Shown: positions 26,307 through 35,290, counted from the first letter of the stretch. The stretch: 64,000 nt of DNA from Fictibacillus arsenicus (GCF_001642935.1 NZ_CP016761.1:1240001-1304000); one strand, 5' to 3'. The notes: a model not told the origin generated them from the letters alone. Program-made: numbers and translations.

Positions 26307-26573
26307 ATGAAAACCAAGTCAGTGAAAGAACCGATCCGTAAAAAGTGGATCTGGATTCTGTTGTTTATCAACGTTGTATTGATTGTTCCCTGGTATTTTC
26401 CGAAGGGAGCGGTTGAACCGTTTGTCTTTGGATTTCCGCTCTGGGCATTTATTTCTACCTTTTTCACACTTATCATGGGAGCGTACCTAAGCTGGCTCTG
26501 TATCTCTCAATGGAACATCGTTGAAGAGGAAGAGGAGAACGCCAAGAGAAAGGAGGATGTGAAGCATGGATAA
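26307..26573 (+). CDS. DUF3311 small membrane protein, transporter partner
   Basis: 88 residues, ATG after AAGGAGGA. Two membrane helices (IWILLFINVVLIVPWYFP and FISTFFTLIMGAYLSWL) and a charged cytoplasmic tail. DUF3311 proteins are regularly encoded just before sodium:solute symporters, as here (8-nt overlap), and probably assemble with them. Confidence 0.85.
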   Translation: MKTKSVKEPIRKKWIWILLFINVVLIVPWYFPKGAVEPFVFGFPLWAFISTFFTLIMGAYLSWLCISQWNIVEEEEENAKRKEDVKHG

Positions 26574-28074
26574 TTTAACCTTCGCTGGTATGGATGGCAT
26601 TATTATCTTAAGTGTATTCGCGATTGTTATGCTTGCCATCGGGTATTTCTCTGGTAAAGGAGATACGAATCTTCATCATAGTCTATCAGGCTACTATTTG
26701 GCAGGAAGAAATCTCGGTTTCATCGCTTTGTTCTTCACCCTTTACGCGACACAGTACAGTGGGAATACCATCGTCGGTTATGCGCCGGCAGGCTACCGGA
26801 CAGGGTTCTCATGGCTGCAGTCGATCTCCTTCATGACAATCATCATCGGAATCTATCTGTTGTTCGCGCCAAGACTTTATGTGGTGTCGAAACGACGAAA
26901 CTTTGTAACCCCCACTGATTGGCTGGAGTTCCGTTTTAAATCGAAGGCGGTTACGTTGCTATCTATCTTCTTGATGCTTTGGGGTCTAGGAAACTATCTT
27001 TTGGAGCAGCTCGTTGCGATCGGACAAGCTGTAGCGGGTATGACGGGCGGAACGATTCCTTATGAAATTGCGGTTGTCGTTTTCGTTCTCGTCATGCTTG
27101 CGTACGAGTGGATGGGAGGCATGAAGGCCGTAGCGTTCACGGATGTTATGCAAGGGATTGTCCTGATGATTGGAATCTTTGTGTTCTTGGCAGGTGCTCT
27201 ATACTTGGTTGGAGGGAATTTTGCTGAAGTAACACGTTTTATCGCAGATAACGAACCTGAAAAACTAGGTGTTCCGCCAATGGAAGTGTCGGTGAACTGG
27301 TTCAGTATGCTCGTCCTTGTCGGGTTAGGGGCTTCTATCTATCCGCATGCGGTGCAGCGTATCTATTCTGCTGAAAGTGAAAGAACGTTAAAGAAGTCTT
27401 TCGCTCGCATGGCGTGGATGCCGCCGATCACTACAGGTCTTGTGTTTGTTGTCGGGATCATCGGAATCATGCTTTTCCCAGGATTGGATACAGCGGGGTC
27501 TGAACAGCTAGTAGGGTTGATGGCGAATAAAATCGCTGCGATCAACGGGTTTTATTATTGGATGATGATCATCTTCTTCGGTGGAATCGTTGCGGCGATT
27601 ATCTCTACGGCAGACTCCGTGCTGCTGAGTTTTTCATCGATGTTATCGAACGATGTATACGGTAAGTTTGTAAATCCAGGAGCTACTGAACACAAGAAAG
27701 TAATGGTAGGAAAAATCGGCGGAATCATCGCGATCTTCTTCCTTTTAATGATCGCATGGAATCCTCCAGGCACACTTTATCAGATTTTTGTGTTAAAGTT
27801 TGAGCTCTTGGTGCAAGTATTCCCTGCTTTTGTTCTCGGTCTTTACTGGAAACGTCTAGCCGCAAAACCTGTGTTCTGGGGAATGCTTATAGGTGCTATT
27901 GTAGCAGGGCTGTTAACGTTAACGGGCTATAAGACGGTGTTCGGCATCCATGGCGGAGTGATCGGGCTTACGATAAACTTTGTCGTTTGTATCGTTGGTT
28001 CGATGCTCGTTACGGTCTCTGCTGAAAAATCATTGAAGAAGGACGAACTTGCAGTGTTGGAGCTTGAAGCATAA
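26566..28074 (+). CDS. sodium:solute symporter family transporter
   Basis: 502 residues, ATG in GGAGGATGTGAAGC context. About 13 membrane helices; SSF features include GYYLAGRNLGFIALFFTLYATQYSGNTIVGY at the unwound first helix of the inverted repeat and SSMLSNDVYGKF near Na2. The likely cargo is the organic acid consumed by the enzymes of this operon. Ends with a charged tail. Confidence 0.9.
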   Translation: MDNLTFAGMDGIIILSVFAIVMLAIGYFSGKGDTNLHHSLSGYYLAGRNLGFIALFFTLYATQYSGNTIVGYAPAGYRTGFSWLQSISFMTIIIGIYLLFAPRLYVVSKRRNFVTPTDWLEFRFKSKAVTLLSIFLMLWGLGNYLLEQLVAIGQAVAGMTGGTIPYEIAVVVFVLVMLAYEWMGGMKAVAFTDVMQGIVLMIGIFVFLAGALYLVGGNFAEVTRFIADNEPEKLGVPPMEVSVNWFSMLVLVGLGASIYPHAVQRIYSAESERTLKKSFARMAWMPPITTGLVFVVGIIGIMLFPGLDTAGSEQLVGLMANKIAAINGFYYWMMIIFFGGIVAAIISTADSVLLSFSSMLSNDVYGKFVNPGATEHKKVMVGKIGGIIAIFFLLMIAWNPPGTLYQIFVLKFELLVQVFPAFVLGLYWKRLAAKPVFWGMLIGAIVAGLLTLTGYKTVFGIHGGVIGLTINFVVCIVGSMLVTVSAEKSLKKDELAVLELEA

Positions 28075-28104
28075 TACAATAGATAAAAAAGAGTTGAAGC
28101 AGAA

Positions 28105-29367
28105 ATGGCAAATTTAAGTTTGAGCGTTAAACGTAGTCGTCTTGAGCCACATTGGCGGATGCTAATCTGGCTCTTGATTGTTCAAATAATGGTTGCTTTT
28201 GTAGGACGAGGACTTGTCCCGCTTGGTGTATTGATTGGAGCTGACCTTTCTCTCACGAAAGCTCAGATTGGCATGCTTCCGGCGGGTCTCTTTTTAGGAC
28301 AGGCATTGGCTTCCATCCCGGCGGGTTTCTTAGTGGACCGGCTCGGATCCCGGAAACTACTTCTTGCTCTGTCCTTGTGTTTAGGGGTCGGGTTCATGTT
28401 CTCGACCTTTTTTACACATTTCTGGTCGATGCTCATATTCGTGGTCATCGGCGGGGTTGGATACGGAGCCATGCACCCGGTATCGAACAGAGGAATCATC
28501 TATTGGTTCACACAAACACAGCGCGGCACTGCGATGGGCATCAAACAGATGGGCGTCACACTCGGATCTGCATTATCGGCCGTAATCTTGCTGCCTATAG
28601 CAGCATCATATGGCTGGCGGACAGCTGTAATCGGTGCAGCGTTGCTCTTGATTATGATCGGAGTTATATCCTTTTTTCAATACCGCGATTCAGAGTCCGC
28701 ACCACAAGGGAAAAGTGATCAGCGGCTGTCTGTTTTTTATAAATCGATGTGGAGAATGATTCAGAACAAACCTCTCTTGCTTGTAAGCCTAAGTGCACTC
28801 GGACTGAATGGAGCGCAGATGTGCCTGAACACGTATCTCGTGCTTTTTGCTTATGAAAAGATGGGGATCTCGCTGTTTTTGTCGGGTTTATTGCTCGTCA
28901 TATCTGAAGCATGCGGTTCGTTTGGAAGAGTCACTTGGGGTGTGATTAGTGACCGAGTGTTTAACGGGGAACGTGTGATTATTGTCATCGTGATCGTCAT
29001 TATTTCTGCACTGTCGAGCAGTACCTTGGCATTGTTGCCTGAAGATACGCCATTTGGATTGCTTGTTCCGATCATCGCAGTCTTTGGGTTTGCGGTTTCG
29101 GGGTTCAACGGCATCTGGATGAACCTAGCGAGTGAACTCGTTCCACCTGAACAAGCCGGGATTTCGAGTGGATTAAGCATCACGATCGGGTCACTTGGGG
29201 TTATCGCAGCACCGCCTGTCTTCGGTTTTATGGTGGATCTGAACGGCAGCTATACATCAGGCTGGTTTTTTATCACAGGGTTGTTATGTATCGTTTTTGC
29301 AATTCTGCTAGTTTTGTTAAACGTTAATAAAAAGAGAAAAGCGAGGGTGAGTGAACGTGCAATTTGA
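28105..29367 (+). CDS. major facilitator superfamily transporter
   Basis: 420 residues, 12 predicted helices. Motif A is GFLVDRLGSRK between helices 2 and 3; RGIIYWFTQTQRGTAMGIKQMGVTLG marks helices 4-5. The style resembles the hexuronate/dicarboxylate (anion:cation symporter-like) MFS branch. A second uptake or efflux route in the same operon as the symporter; the exact substrate is not readable. Overlaps the next gene by 11 nt from the chosen start. Confidence 0.87.
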   Translation: MANLSLSVKRSRLEPHWRMLIWLLIVQIMVAFVGRGLVPLGVLIGADLSLTKAQIGMLPAGLFLGQALASIPAGFLVDRLGSRKLLLALSLCLGVGFMFSTFFTHFWSMLIFVVIGGVGYGAMHPVSNRGIIYWFTQTQRGTAMGIKQMGVTLGSALSAVILLPIAASYGWRTAVIGAALLLIMIGVISFFQYRDSESAPQGKSDQRLSVFYKSMWRMIQNKPLLLVSLSALGLNGAQMCLNTYLVLFAYEKMGISLFLSGLLLVISEACGSFGRVTWGVISDRVFNGERVIIVIVIVIISALSSSTLALLPEDTPFGLLVPIIAVFGFAVSGFNGIWMNLASELVPPEQAGISSGLSITIGSLGVIAAPPVFGFMVDLNGSYTSGWFFITGLLCIVFAILLVLLNVNKKRKARVSERAI

Positions 29368-29953
29368 TCCGAAAGAGCTGACAGAAAAGGATGTCTACAA
29401 ACTATTGGTTGGTTCAGTCGTGCCTAGACCGATCGCCTGGGTATCGACCATTTCAACAGAAGGAGTGGTCAACCTGGCACCGTTCAGCTTTTTTAACGTA
29501 GCCTCCCGAAACCCTCCTATGCTTTGTATATCGATAGGACCTGGAGTGGGAGAAAGAGAAGGAACGGAGAAAGATACACTCGTAAACATACGGAATCAAA
29601 AAGAGTTCGTAATCAATGTGGTCACGTCAACTTTGGGGAATGAGATGCAGAAAACGTCTGAGAACCTGCCGAGTGATGTGGATGAATTTGAAGCAGCAGG
29701 ACTCACAACATTGGAAAGCACGATTGTAAAACCAAAGCGCGTTAAAGAAGCGCCGATCCAGATGGAGTGTCAGCTAGAACAGGTCATTCAGCTCGGCAGT
29801 GATCATTTGGTGATTGGCAGAATGGTTCGTTATCATATCAATGATGACTATTACCTTGGTAATTATAAAGTGGATCTAGAGAAACTGCAGCCTCTCGGAA
29901 GGTTAGCAGGGAATTATAGCGAGAGTACGGAATTCTTTTCATTGCCTAGATAA
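29357..29953 (+). CDS. flavin reductase-like FMN-binding protein
   Basis: About 198 residues from GTG 29357 (GAGGGTGAG spaced 7 nt; GTG 29351 is too close to it). The split-barrel flavin reductase fold shows in VGSVVPRPIAWVSTISTEGVVNLAPFSFFN and PPMLCISIG. Relatives bind FMN and serve as flavin reductases or in aromatic/heterocycle oxygenase systems. Its role in the hydratase/CoA-transferase operon is unexplained. Followed by a terminator. Confidence 0.85.
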   Translation: MQFDPKELTEKDVYKLLVGSVVPRPIAWVSTISTEGVVNLAPFSFFNVASRNPPMLCISIGPGVGEREGTEKDTLVNIRNQKEFVINVVTSTLGNEMQKTSENLPSDVDEFEAAGLTTLESTIVKPKRVKEAPIQMECQLEQVIQLGSDHLVIGRMVRYHINDDYYLGNYKVDLEKLQPLGRLAGNYSESTEFFSLPR

Positions 29954-29957
29954 AAAG

Positions 29958-29998
29958 CAAGCTTAAAGGGGAAAAAAACCCTCTTTAAGCTTTTTTTA
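29958..29998 (+). terminator. terminator of the catabolic operon
   Basis: AGCTTAAAGGG / CCCTCTTTAAGCT with loop of A residues, then TTTTTTTA. Confidence 0.9.
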
Positions 29999-30091
29999 TT
30001 AAATCAATTAAATGATTAACATCCTTAACTATATTATTCTATTAAAATCCTCTATACTTAAATAAAATAAGTTTAAAAGGGGGTTGCAGCA

Positions 30092-30673
30092 TTGCGGGAA
30101 AAGATTACGGAACAGACGAAGAAGTTACAGCAATCAAATGGCGGTCATATCTTTTATGAATATCAGAGTGAAGAATCTTATATTCAAAACACCGTCTCCT
30201 ATATCATCGCCGGGATCGAACAAGGAGATCATGTCATCGTAATCGAGAACGACAGAGTTTACCCGAAGATTGAAAGACAGCTGCGGAACGAACTGAAAAA
30301 AGAAGATTTGGAGAAAGTTCATCGCGTGAACAATTTTGATTTCTATTGTTTCAAAGGGGATTTTAATTCCGCGACGATCATCTCTTACTTTAAAAAGTTT
30401 GTTGAACCCTTCATTAATAAAAAAGTTTCCATACGAACATGGGCGCATGTGGAATGGGCGGATCAGGAACAAATTACGTATTACGTCGGTGAGTATGAGA
30501 AGGAAGTAGATAAGACGGTTATTGAGTTTGGGACGACTACGGTTTGTGCCTATGATGAAAGGCGTGTACCTCCACACTTGAAACAGGCATTGCTGAGCTG
30601 TCACCGGTATTATATGACTGATGAGGATGTGCTTTGTATTTCTGAAGATTTCAGAACCGTGGAATGTGTATAA
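30092..30673 (+). CDS. MEDS-domain (DcmR-like sensory) protein
   Basis: 193 residues; TTG start after AAAAGGGGG. The MEDS pattern (GGHIFYEYQSEESYIQNTVSYIIAGIEQGDHVIVIEN, then a Walker-like fold ending in CAYDERRVPPHLKQALLSCH) covers nearly the whole protein, with no attached HTH or kinase domain. MEDS domains are nucleotide-binding-like sensor folds of DcmR and related regulators; in bacilli stand-alone copies probably act through protein contacts. Monocistronic. Confidence 0.75.
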   Translation: MREKITEQTKKLQQSNGGHIFYEYQSEESYIQNTVSYIIAGIEQGDHVIVIENDRVYPKIERQLRNELKKEDLEKVHRVNNFDFYCFKGDFNSATIISYFKKFVEPFINKKVSIRTWAHVEWADQEQITYYVGEYEKEVDKTVIEFGTTTVCAYDERRVPPHLKQALLSCHRYYMTDEDVLCISEDFRTVECV

Positions 30674-30729
30674 AATCATACAACAAGAGAATCACCATGA
30701 TTATTCCATTTTAAAAGGAGAACGAGAAG

Positions 30730-31224
30730 ATGGATGTATTCGTAAGCCAGTATGATTGGATTCAACGTACAAGGGAGACATTATTCCGTTATTGTGAAAC
30801 GATGTCACCTGAGGATTATGTGAAAGAGCTTGAAAGCTTTGGAGGAGACTCTGTTCGCAGTCTGCATGTTCATGTAGTCAATTGTTACAGGGGATGGTTA
30901 GGAAATCGTGCACTTGGAAAACGGCTATCTGAGATAACGCCAGAATCCGTTCGCTCTGTACAGGAAATGCGTGAAATTTTTAGGGAAACGGATGCCCTGG
31001 TTCATGAATTCCTGAATGAATTTAAAGATAAGGCGGATCAGACAGTTCAAGTAACGTTGAGGAGTGGCGGCATCTTGGAGCCAACAGCATTATGGTTATT
31101 CACCCACACCATGACACACGAGTTCCACCATAAAGGGCAGATTGTAAAAATAGGCAGACAGCTTGGATATAACCCGCCAGAAACAGACCTTATTGAACCT
31201 GAAGTTCAGTTCGTACAAAAATAA
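30730..31224 (+). CDS. DinB-family putative metal-dependent enzyme
   Basis: 164 residues, ATG after AAAAGGAGAA. Four-helix-bundle protein with the metal triad pattern: His in LHVHVVNCYRGWL and HTMTHEFHHKGQI near the C-terminus. DinB/YfiT relatives include thiol (bacillithiol, mycothiol) transferases; the substrate is not assignable. Confidence 0.82.
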   Translation: MDVFVSQYDWIQRTRETLFRYCETMSPEDYVKELESFGGDSVRSLHVHVVNCYRGWLGNRALGKRLSEITPESVRSVQEMREIFRETDALVHEFLNEFKDKADQTVQVTLRSGGILEPTALWLFTHTMTHEFHHKGQIVKIGRQLGYNPPETDLIEPEVQFVQK

Positions 31225-31270
31225 AACCTGGTTGAAAAAATTAAAACAGTCTCTTGAATAAGACATATTA

Positions 31271-31302
31271 AAAAAGAGCAAAGACATCTTTGCTCTTTTT
31301 TC
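31271..31302. terminator. bidirectional terminator
   Basis: GAGCAAAG (31276-31283), loop ACAT, CTTTGCTC (31288-31295), flanked by A and T tracts. Shared by the convergent DinB and DUF3231 genes. Confidence 0.9.
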
Positions 31303-31304
31303 AA

Positions 31305-31844
31305 CTACTCACTTGCTTTAACTTGTAAAGGAGGGGGTACTAACCAACCTTTTTCTTTGTTCAACTTCAGCATCTTAGCACCAAATTGTGCTTTTGCTAA
31401 ATGAAATTGTCCGTACATAACCCCAATGTCCTCACGTATGCTTTGTCCGATCATGGAACTACAAGCCACAAGTCCTGCTGCAACATCTTTTGATACAGAA
31501 GCACTGATCTCAGGGTCAAGGAATCTTGCACCTGGTGGAATATCTTCTAATTTAGCTACCGGACGCTCAGGTGGAGCAGGTGGTAAACCAATGCCATTTG
31601 CCTTTAGTAATTCTTCAATTTGCTTATTCTCATTTTTAAGTCCCTCAATCGCTTCTTCAACCAACTTTTTTAGGTGGCTATCGCCTGTGTGATTAACATA
31701 TACTTGGTATCCAGCAATCATTCCGTGGTTTGTTAGCAGGTGTGTCCAAGCTCCATATATCTCTCCATAATGCATTGGCTCATCTTTTGGATTCCCACTT
31801 AAAATTCCCATAACAACACTCCTTATATTTTGTTTGAGATTCAT
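31305..31844 (-). CDS. DUF3231 family protein (ferritin-like, spore-coat-type)
   Basis: 179 residues. Helical bundle with MHYGEIYGAWTHLLTNHGMIAGYQVY near the start, a Pro-rich joint (GLPPAPPERPV), and VACSSMIGQSIREDIGVMYGQFHLAKAQFG, the second half of a ferritin-like pair. DUF3231 proteins of Bacillaceae resemble the coat F domain. Function unknown; no metal-site claim is made. Confidence 0.75.
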   Translation of the reverse strand: MNLKQNIRSVVMGILSGNPKDEPMHYGEIYGAWTHLLTNHGMIAGYQVYVNHTGDSHLKKLVEEAIEGLKNENKQIEELLKANGIGLPPAPPERPVAKLEDIPPGARFLDPEISASVSKDVAAGLVACSSMIGQSIREDIGVMYGQFHLAKAQFGAKMLKLNKEKGWLVPPPLQVKASE

Positions 31845-32309
31845 TTACTTTCTCCTTTTATAGAAAAACGTAACAAAGATAGTATGGGAGTTTTTTTCTC
31901 TTTTATACTCAGTGAGAATTTGAAATGAGTCAGATGAAAAAAGACATTGAAGAAATGTAATAACAATGAAAAGAAGTTGAAAAGGCTTCGATTTCTTTTT
32001 GTTTGGATGAATAACATAGTGTGGTCATGATCTTAGGGCTGCCGCTTTACGGTACGTGTTTTTATAATCTGTTACACGTTCGCTCAATCTGACTCCCATT
32101 TCGCTCAAAACCGCCACTCTACGCTCAAACACCCCCTTGTATCGCTCAAAATCACGAACCTACGCTCAAACACCTCTTGTTTTCGCTCAATGAACTTATC
32201 CGAAGGGAATTTTAACTTAAAATGATCAGTTTTTTTAAAAGTACGGCATTAAATAAAAGAGACTGAATCAAAAATGCAGCAATACTGCCTTTTGAACAGT
32301 CTCTTTTCT
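31845..32309. other. intergenic region carrying a CGCTCAA array
   Basis: No gene seen in 465 bp. It contains the upstream region of the DUF3231 gene (31845-31900), the repeat array listed separately, and a hairpin near 32258-32303 (AAAGAGACTG... / ...CAGTCTCTTTTCTTT) that terminates the ArsR gene. Confidence 0.6.
32081..32190. repeat. phased CGCTCAA array, six copies
   Basis: CGCTCAA begins at 32081, 32102, 32122, 32143, 32163 and 32184, so the spacing alternates 21, 20, 21, 20, 21 bp. Four of the six extend to CGCTCAAA. The spacers differ but are C-rich (ACCGCCACTCTA, CACCCCCTTGTAT). The period equals about two helical turns, so all copies face one side of the DNA. Confidence 0.85.
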
Positions 32310-32633
32310 TTATTTTTCGTCCTCAACTAGATGTTTCAGCATAGACAGCTTGTTCTCCCAGAATTTCTCGTAATAAGAGAGCCACTGCTTCACTTCTGTT
32401 AGCGGTTCAGGATGCAGCTGATAGATCTTTTCGCGGCCTTCTTTCCGGCCAGAAATCAGCTCAGCTTCTGTTAAGATATTCAGATGCTTCGTTACAGCGG
32501 TTCGGCTCATATCAAAATGATCGGCAATCTCGGAGATCGGCCGTTCATTTTCGGAGAGCAGGCGAAGTACCTCGCGTCTTGTCGGATCAGCGATCGCTTT
32601 AAAGACATCGTGTTTTTCAGCAGGTGCTGCCAC
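32310..32633 (-). CDS. ArsR-family transcriptional regulator
   Basis: 107 residues; GTG starts right after the stop of the AHSA1 gene, so translation is coupled. Winged helix: ADPTRREVLRLLSENERPISEIADHFDMSRTAVTKHLNILTEAELI. No metal-binding Cys/His motif in the recognition helix, so not a metal sensor; this branch typically accompanies SRPBCC/AHSA1 proteins and represses its own operon. Confidence 0.9.
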   Translation of the reverse strand: MAAPAEKHDVFKAIADPTRREVLRLLSENERPISEIADHFDMSRTAVTKHLNILTEAELISGRKEGREKIYQLHPEPLTEVKQWLSYYEKFWENKLSMLKHLVEDEK

Positions 32634-33053
32634 TTAGCTCTCAACTACCTTTTTCAGTCTTTCATGGACAATGCCAACCCAGCCGCCGTTCATACGCTCG
32701 CGGATAACAGAGCTCTTTTCGCCTGCCTTGCCAACAATCGCATCTTCATCTTTCCATCCACTGTGAATGAGAGTGAACTCCGTCTGGTCACCTTGTTCTT
32801 TTAACAAAAAGGTAACCACCCAACCATCTGTATCCCAGCTAAAAGAAATCTTATGCGGTTCATCGATCACTAGCACTTTACACGGTGATGGCCCAAAAGG
32901 GGACTGGATATGAAACTCGTGTCCTTCTTCAGCTTTAAAGTCGTTCGGCATGAACCAGGATGACATGCCTTCAGATGTAGATACAGAGTCCCACACTTTT
33001 TGAATCGGTGCGTTAAATACTACGGTTTGTTTAATATCTTGTAATGCTGCCAT
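32634..33053 (-). CDS. SRPBCC (AHSA1/START-like) protein
   Basis: 139 residues from ATG 33053, which has GAGGAG 8 nt upstream; an earlier GTG/ATG frame to 33083 lacks a site. START-like fold: [46 protein letters not shown], and TLIHSGW. Binds a hydrophobic ligand in its cavity; activity unknown. First gene of the operon with the ArsR repressor. Confidence 0.88.
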   Translation of the reverse strand: MAALQDIKQTVVFNAPIQKVWDSVSTSEGMSSWFMPNDFKAEEGHEFHIQSPFGPSPCKVLVIDEPHKISFSWDTDGWVVTFLLKEQGDQTEFTLIHSGWKDEDAIVGKAGEKSSVIRERMNGGWVGIVHERLKKVVES

Positions 33054-33078
33054 ATGTTCATCTCCTCGAAAATATATA

Positions 33079-33125
33079 ACCATTTGGTTTCATGTCTAGA
33101 ATATAACACCTTTTGGTTACATGTC
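33079..33125. promoter_or_regulatory. paired operator for the AHSA1/ArsR operon
   Basis: ACCATTTGGTTTCATGTC (33079-33096) and ACCTTTTGGTTACATGTC (33108-33125) are direct repeats 29 bp apart. Each contains an ACC-N4-GGT dyad. They cover the start region of the minus-strand operon and the upstream region of the divergent lipoprotein gene. Confidence 0.55.
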
Positions 33126-33191
33126 AATATAAAGGGATATATTACCTTTTTAGAGAAATACACTTATATTGAATTTTTATGGAGGAAACTC

Positions 33192-33911
33192 ATGAAGCAT
33201 TTCGTTACAGTTCTTTTATTCATCACATTATTATCTTTGTTAACTTCCTGCAGCATTACATTTGGAGATTGTTCGCCGGTGGAAGCTAAATGGGCGGATA
33301 CGTTGATGATTAATGATATCCACTACCAGCATGATTTTCCTGACCCTGGTGATCAGGAAGAGATACAAGTAGAAAAAGGGAAGCTCCTTGGTGAAGTGAA
33401 GTATAAGATGGCGGATGACGCGTGCGAGGGTTATCAGATGAAAAATAACGACGCGACGCTACTCGAAGAAGGCACAAAGATTTATGCCATCAAGGATATT
33501 CCACCGTCACTTGCTGTAGTGACTTATAACAAAGATGTCTTATCGGCGAGTAGAGTATTTGTCGTCGATCAAAATAAAAAAGCCAAAACGATCGGAGAGG
33601 TTTATCCGATACAAGGCTTAGTGAAAGACATCCACATTGAAAGTACGTTAGACGGCAGGAGGATCCATACTTTTATTCCTTCATCCACTGAAGCGTTTCT
33701 TAAGGAATGGATGCCACTCAAGCTGCAAGATCCCCAGAAGTTAGATAGTAAATGGGATGAGAATAAAATGATTTTCTTAGAGTTTGAGTTAACGAACGGC
33801 ATCACCTTTAGACAATCGTATAATCTGGATTCCAAAGTCTTTCATTCAAGTGCAGTTGGAAATGAAGCAATCGCTGACATTATTAAGAAGGAATATGCTT
33901 CTATAGATTAA
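33192..33911 (+). CDS. uncharacterised lipoprotein
   Basis: 239 residues from ATG 33192, chosen for GGAGGAAA just upstream; the frame upstream to 33054 has no ribosome site. Signal peptide MKHFVTVLLFITLLSLLTSC with lipobox LTSC, so membrane-anchored outside. The body (KWADTLMINDIHYQ, LGEVKYKMADDACEGYQMKN) resembles the DUF3221/YobA-like Bacillus lipoproteins in pattern, though I am unsure of the family. Confidence 0.75.
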   Translation: MKHFVTVLLFITLLSLLTSCSITFGDCSPVEAKWADTLMINDIHYQHDFPDPGDQEEIQVEKGKLLGEVKYKMADDACEGYQMKNNDATLLEEGTKIYAIKDIPPSLAVVTYNKDVLSASRVFVVDQNKKAKTIGEVYPIQGLVKDIHIESTLDGRRIHTFIPSSTEAFLKEWMPLKLQDPQKLDSKWDENKMIFLEFELTNGITFRQSYNLDSKVFHSSAVGNEAIADIIKKEYASID

Positions 33912-34020
33912 ACACACCTTCTTGGCTCAGTTTCACTAGGGCATTTTAAGCTTTCACTCACGCATCATATAAAAAAGCTCTAAACCAATCTAATTCCGAG
34001 TGTTTAATTAAATATACAAA

Positions 34021-34058
34021 AGGCCTGAAAACTTAATGCTTTTCAGGCTGTTTCTTTT
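34021..34058. terminator. bidirectional terminator
   Basis: GCCTGAAAA (34023-34031) pairs with TTTTCAGGC (34040-34048), T-rich afterwards; between the lipoprotein and germination genes. Confidence 0.75.
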
Positions 34059-34141
34059 GTGATGCTATCTGGAGCATAATTTTAAATTTATATATTCGCT
34101 GACCTCAATCCTTAATGTCGTTATGTCAACTCCAGCATCTA

Positions 34142-35290
34142 TTATTTGTTTTTTTCACCGATCATGCCATAATCCGTGATATGAATGCTGATATCTGACG
34201 TAACGGGAGTTGTTTTAAACCGCTGATCCCAATCTTTTTTTACACGTTTCCAAACTCTTGGATGATGAATTCTTAACTGGTTACCGAACCATGCTATATC
34301 TACTCCAAGGTCATCCTGCATTTTATTTAATGTCTGTTTGATCAATGTTTCTGCTTCTTTTTCTATTTCTTTTTCTATTTTCTTTACATTAGAATCTTCA
34401 AACAGATTAAATGGTTTTTTCCAGTCCTCTGAGATGCGTCCATCAATAGAAACGTTGATATGAAAGGAAAGATTATCACCCTTCACATGAGGCGTTATCT
34501 TTGATTTAATGTTTTGGATCTGAAAAAACACCGGTTTTTTTCCATGAGACCGAATGGATCCGCTCTTGCTGTCACCAGTTATGAGATTTAAACCCTCAAT
34601 CTCTTTTTTGTTTAGTGTACCGATTAGTTTATTTGTTTTTCCTTTAATCACAGCCGCACCATCAAATTTCACTTCTCCTTTTTCTGTGGAGAGCATTTGT
34701 ACGACAAAGCTTGAATCTGATTCCATGTAGCTTAGCATATGGATTAAGGAAATCGGTTTTAACATTCTGGTTGATAACTGATGATTGGCGATCTCATAGA
34801 TTCGATACGAAGGAACGATATCCGGTTCATTTGATTCTAATGTCTTGCTTGCATTTCCTTTTGCAATAAAAACAAGCGTACTTCCTCTAATATCAATATC
34901 TCGATAATACAGATCAACCAATTGTTCCATGTCTACCTTTCTTGCAAGTTTTTCGCCGATCACGACAATTTTTTCGTGCGCGCCAAAGATGGTTCCTTCT
35001 CTTTTTAGCGTAGTCTCCCAACCGATTGGTTCCAGGGAATCTCCACTTTCTTTAACATTGATGTACTGCTTATGCCCTGATGAACTGGAAGATTGTCCGC
35101 CCCCTTGTTCATGAGGGACTATATACTGGAGGGTGGAGGAGAGGTTTCCATCCTTTTCTGCATCCAGGGCAGATCCAGCTACAAAATTTACATCCTCAAT
35201 CGGCGTGTAACTCCAACAGCTGGTTAGAAGGATAAGGTTTGAACATAAAATTATACCGAGCCATACGTGCTTCTTACCTGATTTGTTCAT
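34142..35290 (-). CDS. Ger(x)C family spore germination lipoprotein (C subunit)
   Basis: 382 residues. Signal peptide with lipobox LTSC near residue 25; then the GerC N-domain (CWSYTPIEDVNFVAGSALDAEKDG) and C-domain (VKKDWDQRFKTTPVTSDISIHI at the end). C subunits sit on the outer face of the spore inner membrane as part of a germinant receptor. The start overlaps the gerB stop by 4 nt. Germinant cannot be read from sequence. Confidence 0.92.
   Translation of the reverse strand: MNKSGKKHVWLGIILCSNLILLTSCWSYTPIEDVNFVAGSALDAEKDGNLSSTLQYIVPHEQGGGQSSSSSGHKQYINVKESGDSLEPIGWETTLKREGTIFGAHEKIVVIGEKLARKVDMEQLVDLYYRDIDIRGSTLVFIAKGNASKTLESNEPDIVPSYRIYEIANHQLSTRMLKPISLIHMLSYMESDSSFVVQMLSTEKGEVKFDGAAVIKGKTNKLIGTLNKKEIEGLNLITGDSKSGSIRSHGKKPVFFQIQNIKSKITPHVKGDNLSFHINVSIDGRISEDWKKPFNLFEDSNVKKIEKEIEKEAETLIKQTLNKMQDDLGVDIAWFGNQLRIHHPRVWKRVKKDWDQRFKTTPVTSDISIHITDYGMIGEKNK

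Noticed and set aside
32081-32190. CRISPR array reading of the CGCTCAA repeats
   Set aside because: Repeat core is 7-8 bp and spacers only 12-14 bp, far below CRISPR dimensions; no cas genes.
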